A stretch of 45,886 bases of DNA from Planctomycetota bacterium (GCA_029259695.1 JAJDEQ010000026.1:1-45886); one strand, 5' to 3'; numbered from the stretch's first letter, positions 23,571 through 32,666 are shown. Notes: generated by a model from the letters alone, not told the origin. Numbers and translations are program-made.

Positions 23571-25097
23571 ATGGTCCAAGGCTCCGAGCATCAAGTCCAA
23601 CCGTCCGGGCCCCGGCACGAGCGGCCGTTGCCGGCCGTGGTCGCCAGGACGCGGGCGGAGAAGCGCCGCGACGAGCGGCAGCGGCAGGCCCTGGGCTCGG
23701 CCAAGGGCCTGGTGCTGGCGGTGCTGTTGCACGGGGCGGTGGGGTACTGGCTGTGGACGATGCCGGTGAGCCTGTTCGGTGAGCCCGAGGACCTGCGCCT
23801 CGAGGCCACGCTGTCCGACTCGCTGGAGTTGCCCGACTACGTCGAGCCCGAACCGCGCGAGGAAGTGATCGAGGATCCCGACGAGCTGCTCGACGAGCCC
23901 GAGGTGAACCTGGATACCGAGCTCGTCGTGCCCGAGCAGGACGACATCGAGTTCGGCGAGGACATCCTCGGTCTGGGTGCCGGGGCGTTGGGGCTGGGAC
24001 GCGGTGGGGGCGGCGGCCGCCGGGGCGCCCTGGGGGTGGACGGAGCCGACCTCGAAGGCGTCGCCCAGGTGGGCTCGCCGTTCCGCGACTTCGTCGAGGA
24101 CCTGCGCCGCCGCGGGCTGGACCTGGTCTTCGTGGTGGACGCGACGGCGAGCATGGGCAAGTTCATCGCCCAGGCGCGGGTGACCATCGACGACGTGATC
24201 GGCGATCTCGCAGCCGTCGTGCCGAGCTTGCGCCTCGGGCTCGTCGCCTACCGCGACGAGACCGACACCTGGGTGTCGCGACGCGCCGCATTGTCCGCGG
24301 ATCGCTACCTGATCCACAACTTCCTGCTGGACCTCACCGCGGTCGGCGGCGGTGATTTCGAGGAAGCCCTCGACGAGGGCCTGCGCGTCGCCATCGAGGA
24401 GCTCGACTGGCGCCCCGGCGCGCGGCGCGTGATCATCCTGGTGGGTGATGCGCCCATGCACCAGGAGGACGAGACCTCGACCATGGCGCTGATCCGCTCG
24501 TTCACGGGTGGGCGCGACTCGCTGGTCAACGTGCTCTACACGGGCGTGGACCCGACGCGCGAGGCGACCACCCGGGACAAGCAGACGCGCAAGATCATGG
24601 AGAAGCTCGCGCGGGCCGGTGGCGGACTGATGGTCGAGCTGCTGGCAGACGACGCGCGGCTGCGCGAGCGCATCACCGACGCCACCTTCGGCCGGGAGTG
24701 GAAGCAGGACATCGAACGGCTGCTCGCGACGACCGGTGAGGATCGCCGCCTGCGCATCGTGCGCTCGCGCGTCGATCAGGGCGATCGCGCCTGGCTGCGG
24801 CGCAACCTCGCGCGCGATCCGATCCACCCCGAGGTGGTCGAAGGCTGCCTGGCGCTGTTCGACAAGGAGATCGCCAACGAGGCCCTGCGCCTGTGTCTCG
24901 ACGAGTCGAGGCCCCAGCCCACGCGCTCGGTCGCGCTCTACGTGCTCAAGCGGACCGTGGCGCCCAACGTGAGCATCGACGTCCAGCAGCCCCTCGCGGC
25001 CCAGGACTTCGAGGTGACCCGCCTGCGACGGCTGGTGGAGGGCCTGCGCCGCAAGGCGGCGCCCGTGCCGCCCGTGCCGACGGGACGGGGCGGCTGA
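23571..25097 (+). CDS. Membrane-anchored von Willebrand factor A domain protein
   Basis: A 508-aa protein. A basic N-terminal cytoplasmic part (TRAEKRRDERQRQ) precedes one membrane segment (LVLAVLLHGAVGYWLWTM, about residues 47-64), then a very acidic linker (residues 75-130) and a Gly-rich hinge (GLGAGALGLGRGGGGG). The vWA domain spans about 175-390: LDLVFVVDATASMGKF holds the MIDAS (D190, S194) with Thr at 192 where Ser is usual. LGLVAYRDETDTWV and RRVIILVGDAPMH follow. The C-terminal 110 residues are helical and HEAT-like. The topology (cytoplasmic N-terminus, periplasmic vWA) resembles planctomycete vWA proteins and, in its N-terminus, TonB-like proteins. Partner unknown; it precedes the kinase fusion gene by 94 bp. 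Confidence 0.82.
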   Translation: MVQGSEHQVQPSGPRHERPLPAVVARTRAEKRRDERQRQALGSAKGLVLAVLLHGAVGYWLWTMPVSLFGEPEDLRLEATLSDSLELPDYVEPEPREEVIEDPDELLDEPEVNLDTELVVPEQDDIEFGEDILGLGAGALGLGRGGGGGRRGALGVDGADLEGVAQVGSPFRDFVEDLRRRGLDLVFVVDATASMGKFIAQARVTIDDVIGDLAAVVPSLRLGLVAYRDETDTWVSRRAALSADRYLIHNFLLDLTAVGGGDFEEALDEGLRVAIEELDWRPGARRVIILVGDAPMHQEDETSTMALIRSFTGGRDSLVNVLYTGVDPTREATTRDKQTRKIMEKLARAGGGLMVELLADDARLRERITDATFGREWKQDIERLLATTGEDRRLRIVRSRVDQGDRAWLRRNLARDPIHPEVVEGCLALFDKEIANEALRLCLDESRPQPTRSVALYVLKRTVAPNVSIDVQQPLAAQDFEVTRLRRLVEGLRRKAAPVPPVPTGRGG

Positions 25098-25191
25098 CGC
25101 CCGGGGCTGCTCAGTGCTCGGGCCCCCCGGGAGCCGGTGTGGCGAGAGGGCGGCTGCGCGAGCTGCGCGCGCGCCGTATTCTTGAGGGCGC

Positions 25192-28100
25192 ATGAGAGAC
25201 GTCCTCCCCGCGATCGTCGGCGGCTACCACCTCGAGTCGTTGTTGTCCGAGCACGCCGAAGGGCGTGTGCACCTGGCGCGGGACGAACACGGGCGCCGGG
25301 TGGCCTTCAAGCTCCACCAGCGCGGGGCGGGAGACGCCACGGGCCGGGCCGAACTCGCCGTGCTGGGGCTGGACCACCCGGGCCTGGCGCCGTGCCTGGA
25401 CGCCAATCGCTGGCTGGGGGACGGGCGCTTGTACACCGTCTCCGAGTACGTCGACGGCGTGCCGCTGGGGCCCGACGCCCTGGCGGCCGACCCGTCCGGA
25501 GCCAGCGAGCGGCTCGCGCTCGCGATCCGGCTGCTGGGTGCGCTGGGCTTCCTCCACGATCAGGGACTGCTGCACCGGGACATCAAGGAGGACAACGTCT
25601 TCCTCTCGGCTGCGCGCGAGGTGGTGCTGCTCGACTTCGGCTTGTGCTGCCCACTGTCGGAAGCCGCGGCGCGGCCGCTGGCCGGGACACCGCGCGCCTT
25701 GTCGCCCGAGTTGCTCCAGGGCCAACCGGCCACGGTGGCGTCCGACCTCTGGGCGGCGGGGCTCGTGCTGGCCGAGTGCTTGTGCGGCCGGCGCATCTTC
25801 AGCGCAGGTGACAGCGCGGCCATGCTCGCGGAACGGGTCGCTTTCGAGTCCCTCACCGCGGCCGACGCCGAGCGCGTGGGTGACCCCGCACTCGTCGCGC
25901 TGATCGAACGGTTGTTGCAGCCCGACCCGGCCAGGCGACCGGCCGACGCGCAGGCTGCCTTCGCCACGCTCGAGCACCCCGAGGCGCTCACGGCCGTGCG
26001 CGTCGCCGCGTTGCGTGGGGGCCTCGGCGCGGCGCTCGCGCGGGTCGATCCGCGGCGCAGCATGTTGCTCGAGACGCTCGGGGCCGGCGCGAGTTGGGTC
26101 GATGCCCTGGGCCCGGCCGGGGCCACGGTCTCGGAGGCATTGGGCCGGGTTGCCGCCTGCGCCCGGTCGGTTCCCCATCCCAGCCAGCGCCTCTCGGCGA
26201 GGCTGGCGGCCTCGGAAGCGAAGCGCACCCGGGTGGTGGTCGCCGACGTGGCCGGGCTGCTCGAAGCCATGGCGGACGCGGGGAAGCTGGTGGTCTCGCT
26301 CGGCACGCCGTCGGCGGTGGACGAAGCCGGGCGCACGCTGCGCGAGGACCTCGCCCGTCAGCTCGAGGCTGTGCCCGGTGTGGAGACCGTGTTCGTGCCG
26401 GCGCCGGACCCCGCCCACGGGGCCGCGCTGATCGAGGCCTGGATCGGGGCGCGACCCGTGCTGGCCGAACGTCTCGCGGGGGCGCTGCCACCGAGTTTCG
26501 AGGAGCTGGGCGGTGCGCTCGGCGCGCTGCTTCGCGCCGAGGCCGTGGTGACGGGTCCCGAGGGTGTGGCGGTGCGCGAGGATCGCGTGCCGCCGAGCTG
26601 GCCCGTGGCGAGCGTCGGGGAACTCGAGACCGACCTGCCGCCGGAGGAGACCGACCTGCTGGCCGTGCTGTCGGTGTGCCCCCGCCCGCTGCCCGCGTCC
26701 ATGTGCCGGGCCGTGATCGACCGCGACGTGGACCCGGCCCTGGCCCGGCTCGAGGAGCGCGGTCTCGTGCTGCGCGTGCGCTCCCACCCCGCCGATCTGT
26801 TCTCGCCCGCGGACGGTCGACTGCGCCGGCTGCTCGCCGCCCGCCTGCCGCTCTCCGCCGAGCGTCGCGTCGCGCTGGCGGGCAGGCTGGTGCCGGACGG
26901 CGAGTCGTTCGATCCGGCCTGGGCGTCCGACCTGGCCGACGTGCTCGGGACCCAGGTCGACGTCGGTCAGGACGCCGAGAGCACCAGCGAACTCGTGGCC
27001 CGGGCCGCCGACGCGTTGCGCCGGGCCGGTCGACTGGACCGCGCCGTGCTGCTGCTGCGTCGCGGGGTGGACGGCGCGAGCGTGAACTCGGCCAGCGCGG
27101 AGCGGCTGTGGCTCGACCTGATCGACGTGCTGATCCGCAACCGCGCCTACGACGAGGCCCGCGCCGCCATCGAGCAGGCCCGCGCCCGGTTGCCCGCCAC
27201 CGCGGTGTGGGATGTGCGCGCGGCGCGTATCGACGTGCTCCGTGGTCGCTCTCCGGAAGCGCTGGCCACGCTCGAGCGCATCGACCTCGACACGCTGGCC
27301 GACGAGGACGCACTGCTCGCGCTTCAGACGCAGCTCGACGCGCTGCACGTGTCGGGGCGCTACGACGAAGCCCTGGTGGTCCTGCGGGAGGCGTTGCGCC
27401 GCCTCGGTGATCGACCTCACACGCGCGCGTTGGGCCTGCTCGAACGGGCGGGGCTGCTCGAGGAGAAGCTGGGGCACTACGACCAGGCCGTGCGGCACTT
27501 CGAGGCGGCGATCGCCATGGCGCAGAAGGTGGGCCAGGAGGTGCTCGTCGGCAGTCCCACCTACTACATGGGCCGGGCGATCCGCTCGCGCGGTGAGAAG
27601 CGACGCGGGCTGGCGCTGCAGGAAGAGGGCGCGCGGCAGATGGAGCTCGCCGGTCAGCGGGACGGTGTGCTCACGGCGCTCAACGGCCTCGGTGCGGGCT
27701 GGCTCACCATGGGGCAGGTGGACGCGGCGCGACGTCACCTCACCCGGGCCCTCGAGCTGGCTCGTCGTCTGGGAGACGTGGGTCAGCAGGCGGTGATCCT
27801 GAACAACACCGGTCGGGCGCTGTTCGCCGAAGGGCGCTGCGACGAGGCGGAGCACGCCTTCGCCGAGAGCATGGCGCTGCGAGCCGAACGCGGTGATCGT
27901 CGCGGCCAGGCCATCGTGGCCCTGACGCGCGGCCCGCTGCGCCTGCAGCGCGGTCGTGTCGACGGCGCGCGGGATGACGTGCGCCATGCGCGCGAGCTGC
28001 TGGAGGGCGTGACGGCGCCGGAGTGGGGCCTGGAGGCCGACCTGCTGCAGGCGCGCATCGCGCTGGTCGAGTCCGACACCGAGGGCGCCGCCGAAGCTGC

Positions 28101-30204
28101 GCACAGCGCGCGTCGCAGGGCCGAAGCACTGGGGCTGCGGCGCGAAGTGCTGATCGCCCGGGACCTGGCGTGTCGCGCCGGCGCCGACGACATGGGGGAC
28201 CTGGACGGCGAGGCCGAGGAGCGTGGTCCGTGGCTGGCCGACGCCCTGTTCTCGCGGGCCGCGTGTCGCGAGCGCGCAAGCCGTGGGGACGACGCCGATC
28301 AGGACTACTCGCTGGCCCTGGCGATCCTGGGTGAGACCCCGGACGGCGCGGTCGAGGCGCGCGGCCTCGTGGGCCGTATCGGGGGAGACCTGCGACGTCT
28401 CGAAGAGATGCTCTCGGCTCGTGAACTGGACGGGGGCTCTCCGGACTACAGTGCGGTGGGTAAGCTGCTGTCGCGCGTGTCGCGTGACAGCGATCGGGCG
28501 CGGGTGCTCGTCAGCACCTACGCGCTCGGTCCTCTGGAGCAACAACTCAACGATCATGCCGAGCGGCTGGGACGGATCGAACACGAGGGACAGGACGTGA
28601 GCGGCCTCGCACGACTGGCCGAGCGCGTGACGACCCTCGAACGCCTCGCCGAGATCAACAAGATGCTCAACGGCGAGCGCGACACGCAGAAGCTGCTCGA
28701 CATCATCGTCGACAGCGCGATCGAGCTCACGGGGGCGGCGCGCGGCTTCCTGATCCTGTTCGACGGCCGAGCGGAGGAGTTCCGCGCGGCACGCAACATC
28801 GACGAGAGCACGATCACCGACCCGCAATTCCAGGTGAGCCACTCCGTCGCGCGGGAGGTGATGAAGAGCAAGACCTCGATGCTGACGGCCAACGCGCTCG
28901 ACGACCCGCGGCTCGCCAGCGCCTCGAGCATCTCGGAGCTGAAGCTGCTGTCGATCCTGTGCGTGCCCCTGGTGGTGCGCGATCGCAGCCTGGGCGCCAT
29001 CTACCTCGACCATCCCCAGGTCGTGGCACGCTTTCGCGAGTCCCACCTCGAGACGGTGCTCAGCCTGGCCGAGCAGGCGGCGATCGCCCTCGAGAACGCG
29101 CGCCTGTCCGACGGCCTGACCCGGACCAACGACGACCTGCGTGACTCCCAGGTGGAGGTGGCGCGCCTCAACGAGGTCCTGCAGTCACGCCTCGATCAGC
29201 GCGAGGCCGAACTCGAAGAGGTGCGCGAGTCCCTGGACGCCAGTCGCAAGGCCCTGGGGCTCAAGTACGACTACGCGCGCATCATCACCCGCAGCCCGCG
29301 TATGCACGAGGTGCTCGACCTGATGGACCGGGTGATCGACACGCACGTGCCGGTCATCATCCAGGGTGACAGCGGAACCGGGAAGGAACTGATCGCCAAC
29401 GCGATCCACTACAACGGCCCGCGCAGCGCGCAGAGCTTCGTGTCGATCAACTGCGCCGCCATCCCCGAGCCGCTGATCGAGAGCGAGCTGTTCGGGTCGG
29501 TGAAGGGCGCGTTCACCGGTGCCGACACGGATCGCAAGGGACTCTTCGAACAGGCCGACAAGGGCACGTTGTTCCTGGACGAGATCGGGGACATGAGTCT
29601 CGACGTGCAGAAGCGCCTGTTGCGCGTGCTCCAGGAGGGTGAGTTCCTGCCGGTCGGCGGCCGGCAGGTGCGTTCCGTCGACGTCCGCATCCTGTGTGCC
29701 ACGCACCGCGACCTCACGCAGATGGTGTCGGAGGCGAGCTTCCGGGAGGACCTCTACTACCGCCTGGCGGTGGCGAAGATCCGCTTGCCCCCGCTCAAGG
29801 ATCGCACCGAGGACATCGCCCTGCTGTTGCCGCACTTCATCGAGGCGCACGGCGGTGAAGCGCGCGCGGTGGATCCCGAGGCACTGGCCTTGCTCGAACG
29901 GCACGAGTGGCCCGGCAACATCCGTGAGTTCGACAACTTCGTGATGAACCTGCTGCTGCTCGACCGGGACGGTGCGCGCCTGACGCCGGAGCACGTCCGC
30001 CGCGTGCTGGGTGTGGGCGGAGCCGGTCGCGAACTCGAGATCGAGCCGGAAGGCGAGACGCTCAAGGCTCGCCTGGAAGCCTTCGAGCGGGTGCAGGTCG
30101 AGCAGGCCCTGGCGCGCACCGGGGGCAACAAGTCCGCGGCGGCGCGGGAACTCGGCGTGGGGATCCGCACCTTCTACAAGATGCTCGCGCGACTGGGCCT
30201 GTGA
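25192..30204 (+). CDS. Ser/Thr kinase-TPR-GAF-sigma-54 activator fusion protein
   Basis: A single 1670-aa polypeptide. Residues 10-265: protein kinase domain with VAFKL (K40), HRDIKEDN (128-135) and DFG (148-150), so it looks active. Residues 270-560: a region in the place of the STAND-type ATPase found in similar kinases, but without a recognisable P-loop. Residues 570-1120: about ten TPR units (GHYDQAVRHFEAAIAMA, GRCDEAEHAFAESMAL). Residues 1154-1308: GAF domain. Residues 1308-1350: coiled coil. Residues 1367-1590: AAA+ domain with GDSGTGKE (1392-1399), GAFTGA (1439-1444) that contacts sigma-54, and TLFLDEIGD (Walker B). Residues 1630-1668: Fis-type HTH (GGNKSAAARELGVGIRTFYK). It should bind enhancer DNA and drive RpoN promoters, gated by GAF ligand and phosphorylation. 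Targets are unknown. Confidence 0.93.
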   Translation: MRDVLPAIVGGYHLESLLSEHAEGRVHLARDEHGRRVAFKLHQRGAGDATGRAELAVLGLDHPGLAPCLDANRWLGDGRLYTVSEYVDGVPLGPDALAADPSGASERLALAIRLLGALGFLHDQGLLHRDIKEDNVFLSAAREVVLLDFGLCCPLSEAAARPLAGTPRALSPELLQGQPATVASDLWAAGLVLAECLCGRRIFSAGDSAAMLAERVAFESLTAADAERVGDPALVALIERLLQPDPARRPADAQAAFATLEHPEALTAVRVAALRGGLGAALARVDPRRSMLLETLGAGASWVDALGPAGATVSEALGRVAACARSVPHPSQRLSARLAASEAKRTRVVVADVAGLLEAMADAGKLVVSLGTPSAVDEAGRTLREDLARQLEAVPGVETVFVPAPDPAHGAALIEAWIGARPVLAERLAGALPPSFEELGGALGALLRAEAVVTGPEGVAVREDRVPPSWPVASVGELETDLPPEETDLLAVLSVCPRPLPASMCRAVIDRDVDPALARLEERGLVLRVRSHPADLFSPADGRLRRLLAARLPLSAERRVALAGRLVPDGESFDPAWASDLADVLGTQVDVGQDAESTSELVARAADALRRAGRLDRAVLLLRRGVDGASVNSASAERLWLDLIDVLIRNRAYDEARAAIEQARARLPATAVWDVRAARIDVLRGRSPEALATLERIDLDTLADEDALLALQTQLDALHVSGRYDEALVVLREALRRLGDRPHTRALGLLERAGLLEEKLGHYDQAVRHFEAAIAMAQKVGQEVLVGSPTYYMGRAIRSRGEKRRGLALQEEGARQMELAGQRDGVLTALNGLGAGWLTMGQVDAARRHLTRALELARRLGDVGQQAVILNNTGRALFAEGRCDEAEHAFAESMALRAERGDRRGQAIVALTRGPLRLQRGRVDGARDDVRHARELLEGVTAPEWGLEADLLQARIALVESDTEGAAEAAHSARRRAEALGLRREVLIARDLACRAGADDMGDLDGEAEERGPWLADALFSRAACRERASRGDDADQDYSLALAILGETPDGAVEARGLVGRIGGDLRRLEEMLSARELDGGSPDYSAVGKLLSRVSRDSDRARVLVSTYALGPLEQQLNDHAERLGRIEHEGQDVSGLARLAERVTTLERLAEINKMLNGERDTQKLLDIIVDSAIELTGAARGFLILFDGRAEEFRAARNIDESTITDPQFQVSHSVAREVMKSKTSMLTANALDDPRLASASSISELKLLSILCVPLVVRDRSLGAIYLDHPQVVARFRESHLETVLSLAEQAAIALENARLSDGLTRTNDDLRDSQVEVARLNEVLQSRLDQREAELEEVRESLDASRKALGLKYDYARIITRSPRMHEVLDLMDRVIDTHVPVIIQGDSGTGKELIANAIHYNGPRSAQSFVSINCAAIPEPLIESELFGSVKGAFTGADTDRKGLFEQADKGTLFLDEIGDMSLDVQKRLLRVLQEGEFLPVGGRQVRSVDVRILCATHRDLTQMVSEASFREDLYYRLAVAKIRLPPLKDRTEDIALLLPHFIEAHGGEARAVDPEALALLERHEWPGNIREFDNFVMNLLLLDRDGARLTPEHVRRVLGVGGAGRELEIEPEGETLKARLEAFERVQVEQALARTGGNKSAAARELGVGIRTFYKMLARLGL

Positions 30205-30412
30205 GGTCGATTCGCGGGGAGCGCGCGAGGTGCGTGGCCCGAGGACGCTGCGCGGCCGTGACCGGGAACGTGCAACCGACGTGCGCTGCGCACCGCCCGC
30301 GAGGGCCCGCAAAACGGGGGTGGCGGGGCCCCCTGTGCAGAATGGCTCGGAGCGGCCCTTTGGAGCGCGATCTCGACAGCCAATGAGCCACATCCGTCTC
30401 CCGACCCTGGTG

Positions 30413-30418
30413 TATACT
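30413..30418 (+). promoter_or_regulatory. Candidate -10 element for the secreted protein at 30450
   Basis: TATACT at 30413-30418 matches TATAAT at five of six positions and lies 31 nt before the GTG start. No good -35 hexamer is seen 16-18 nt upstream. Confidence 0.38.
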
Positions 30419-30449
30419 GGGCGCCGTTCCCCCTGCCCGAGCTAATCCC

Positions 30450-31214
30450 GTGAGCACCAGGTTCCGAGTCCTTCGTTGCGTAGCGCTCTTGTCAGTCGTG
30501 GTGGCCCTCCTGGCTGTGCCCGCCTGGAGCTTCTTCGGACGCCTGACGGTCATCTTCCAGTCGTCGTTCGATGGCTACGCGAGTTCGGCCGGACACGGCA
30601 ACGGTGGCATCCCGGTGCAGTTGTTCCCGGCCGAGGTCGGGCAGTTCGAGACCGACGCGCCGGATGGCGCGTTCGTGGTGGAGATCTCGCTCCTCGGTGA
30701 CGGGCACCTCGTGGCGACGGACGTGAGTCCCTTCGAAGAGCTCGTGTTGCACGCGAGCTTCGCCGAGCCCTACACCGGCTTCAAGATGACGACCGCGGCG
30801 ACCTTCGTTCCTCAGCAGCGCGACGCCGAGATGACGATGCGCATCGAGGACGAATCCGACACGCCGTTGATCGACGTGGGCTTCACGCCGGACGGCGACA
30901 TCGCCGTGGACGGCGAACGCGTCATGCCCTACTCGCCCAACCTGAGCTACACGTTCGTGGTGGCCATCTCGAGCCCCTGGTTGGGGGCGCCGTCCTACAG
31001 CGTGGCGGTGACCGAGGGCGGGTCCGGGCAGCCGGCCCAGGTGTTCACCGGTCAGCTCGGCGTCCCGCCCGGTCCGTTCACCGTGGACGGGGTCGACCTC
31101 GTCCTGCCGGCGGGCGGTTTCGGGGGCGAGTTCGAGCTGGACGACCTCAAGGTCGTGGTGCCGACCAACTTCCAGGCCGTCGAGCACGCTGCGTCCGACT
31201 CCGACGGCTCCTGA
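30450..31214 (+). CDS. Secreted or periplasmic protein of unknown function
   Basis: A 254-aa protein beginning at GTG with a clear signal peptide (basic MSTRFRVLR, hydrophobic CVALLSVVVALLAVPAW, then SFFG). The mature part is beta-rich and acidic with no Cys: DGYASSAGHGNGGIPVQLFP, YTGFKMTTAATFVPQQRD and FGGEFELDDLKVVVPTNF. The alternating strands and the final DDLKVVV strand resemble a concanavalin-like/laminin-G jelly-roll as in planctomycete surface proteins; this is an inference from pattern only. It lies 245 bp after the kinase fusion gene with its own candidate -10, and 8 bp before coaB, so read-through into the CoA genes is likely. Confidence 0.75.
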   Translation: MSTRFRVLRCVALLSVVVALLAVPAWSFFGRLTVIFQSSFDGYASSAGHGNGGIPVQLFPAEVGQFETDAPDGAFVVEISLLGDGHLVATDVSPFEELVLHASFAEPYTGFKMTTAATFVPQQRDAEMTMRIEDESDTPLIDVGFTPDGDIAVDGERVMPYSPNLSYTFVVAISSPWLGAPSYSVAVTEGGSGQPAQVFTGQLGVPPGPFTVDGVDLVLPAGGFGGEFELDDLKVVVPTNFQAVEHAASDSDGS

Positions 31215-31222
31215 TCCCGACG

Positions 31223-31864
31223 ATGCGGATCCTGGTGACCGCGGGCGGGACCCGCGAGCCGATCGACGACGTCCGTGTCGTGGCCAACAGCAGCACCGGG
31301 CGTCTCGGTGCACACGTCGTCGACGCCGCGCGTCAGGCGGGGCACGAGGTGATCCTGCTCCACGGCCAGGGCGCTGTGCAGCCCAGGTTGCCCGGCGAGT
31401 CCCACGAGTTCGGTCCCTCCGCGCAGCTGGGCGCCCTGCTGGAGCAGCACGTGCCGGGTTGTGACGCGGTCGTGCACGCCGCGGCGGTGTCCGACTACGT
31501 CCCCGAACGGATCGGCGGCAAGCTCTCGTCGGACGCGTCGGAACTCGTGTTGCGTCTGCGGCGGGCTCCCAAGTTGATCGACGGACTGCGCCGGCTCGCC
31601 CCCGCGGCGGTGCTGGTGGGTTTCAAGCTGACCTCCGATCCCTCCGAGGCCGAACGGCTGACGCTCGCCGAGCGGCTGCTGCGCCGCGCGTCGCTGGACC
31701 TGGTGGTCGTGAACGACATCTCGCACGTCGGCGAGCGCGACCACGAGGCGGTGCTCCTGGGGCCCGAAGGGGTCGTGTGCCGTGCCCGGGGCAAGGCTGG
31801 AGTGGCCGCGGCGATCGTCGAACGACTCGTGCCGTCTTCGGCCCGGGAGGTCGCTGCGCCGTGA
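31223..31864 (+). CDS. coaB: Phosphopantothenate--cysteine ligase (CoaB, stand-alone)
   Basis: A 213-aa enzyme equal to the C-terminal half of the usual CoaBC fusion. It couples cysteine to 4'-phosphopantothenate using a nucleotide triphosphate. ILVTAGGTREPIDDVRVVAN with SSTGRLGAHVVDAA is the nucleotide-binding start, VVHAAAVSDYVPE is the conserved AAVSDYxP motif, ISGKL appears as IGGKLSS, and VLVGFKLTSD and DLVVVNDIS follow. A GTGA overlap at 31861-31864 couples it directly to coaC, so the two CoA steps are expressed together but as separate proteins in reversed order relative to the fused enzyme. Confidence 0.92.
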   Translation: MRILVTAGGTREPIDDVRVVANSSTGRLGAHVVDAARQAGHEVILLHGQGAVQPRLPGESHEFGPSAQLGALLEQHVPGCDAVVHAAAVSDYVPERIGGKLSSDASELVLRLRRAPKLIDGLRRLAPAAVLVGFKLTSDPSEAERLTLAERLLRRASLDLVVVNDISHVGERDHEAVLLGPEGVVCRARGKAGVAAAIVERLVPSSAREVAAP

Positions 31865-32418
31865 AGGTCCTGCTCGGAGTGAGCGGCGGGATCGCCGCGT
31901 ACAAGGCCTGCGAGGTCGTCCGCCGGCTGCGGGACGGCGGCGGCGCGCCGGGTGCCTCGGGTCACGAGGTGCAGGTGGTCATGACCGAGGCGGCGACCCG
32001 GTTCGTCACCGCGATGACCTTCGAGGTGCTCTCGGGGAATCCGGTGGCCACGGCGCTCTTCCGCACCGACGACCCGCGCATCGAGCACATCCACCTCGCC
32101 CGTTGGCCCGACGTGATCGCGATCGTCCCGGCGACGGCGAACACGCTGGCGCGGCTCGCCCACGGCTTCGCCGACGACCTGCTCTCGACGGTCGTGCTGG
32201 CGGCCCGGCCCGAGGTGCCGGTGGTGCTGGCGCCGGCCATGAACACGGTCATGTGGGACAGCCACGCGGTGCGTGCGAACGTCGCCACCCTGCAGGATCA
32301 AGACCGCTTCCGGTTCGTCGAACCGGCGGCCAAGGCGCTGGCCTGCGGTGAGGTGGGAGTGGGCGCCCTGGCCGACGAAGGGGCGATCCTCGGCGCGATC
32401 GTCGAGGCCCTGGGCTGA
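31861..32418 (+). CDS. coaC: Phosphopantothenoylcysteine decarboxylase (CoaC, stand-alone)
   Basis: A 185-aa FMN-dependent HFCD-family flavoprotein that decarboxylates phosphopantothenoylcysteine to 4'-phosphopantetheine. The start is GTG 31861, chosen because KVLLGVSGGIAAYKACEVVR begins the family directly. Other signatures: VMTEAATRFVTAMTFEVLSG, IEHIHLARWPD (catalytic His), PATANTLARLAHGFADDLL, LAPAMNTVMWDS (the PxMNxxMW motif) and LACGEVGVGALAD (the Cys-containing clamp). Within LRDGGGAPGASGHEV an insert of about six residues lengthens the first loop. It ends 476 bp before prfB, and a structured non-coding stretch follows. Confidence 0.92.
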   Translation: MKVLLGVSGGIAAYKACEVVRRLRDGGGAPGASGHEVQVVMTEAATRFVTAMTFEVLSGNPVATALFRTDDPRIEHIHLARWPDVIAIVPATANTLARLAHGFADDLLSTVVLAARPEVPVVLAPAMNTVMWDSHAVRANVATLQDQDRFRFVEPAAKALACGEVGVGALADEGAILGAIVEALG

Positions 32419-32447
32419 CCGCCGCGGGGGCCCTTGAGCCCCTCGTG

Positions 32448-32666
32448 AATGGCACGGGCGCGCGCGAGGATGCCTCGGTCCCGTGCCATTTCCAGGTCCG
32501 CCCCAAGCCCGGCTCAAGAAGAGGCTGGGCGTTGCCGACGAAGGCAGCTCGCCGGCACGAGGGGCCGGCGACGCTCTCTCCTGTCGTGCGGCTGGGCTGT
32601 CCCTCGTCGATTCAGCAACCAGGATGCACCAGCCAACGTCTACGGCCCAGCCGCACTCTTGAGAGC
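32448..32666 (+). ncRNA. Candidate structured RNA (multi-hairpin) between coaC and prfB
   Basis: Four consecutive stems are visible. Stem A: AATGGCACGGG (32448-32458) with CCCGTGCCATT (32480-32490), enclosing CGAGG-ATG-CCTCG (32465-32477). Stem B: GCCCGGCT (32507-32514) with GGCTGGGC (32523-32530), using two G-U pairs that only work in plus-strand RNA. Stem C: TCGCCGGC (32549-32556) with GCCGGCGA (32564-32571). Stem D: GCTCTC (32573-32578) with GAGAGC (32661-32666), then, after an internal loop, GTGCGGCTGGGC (32586-32597) with GCCCAGCCGCAC (32645-32656), closing a 47-nt loop that includes CCAGGATGCACCAG. It does not show tmRNA, RNase P or SRP RNA signatures. It may be an independent ncRNA, a 3' UTR of coaC, or a leader of prfB. 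Confidence 0.42.

Noticed and set aside
25111..29046. 1311-codon minus-strand frame opposite the kinase/sigma-54 fusion
   Set aside because: Composition is Arg/Gln/His-rich with no domain motif; high GC codon bias on the plus strand keeps the antisense frame open.
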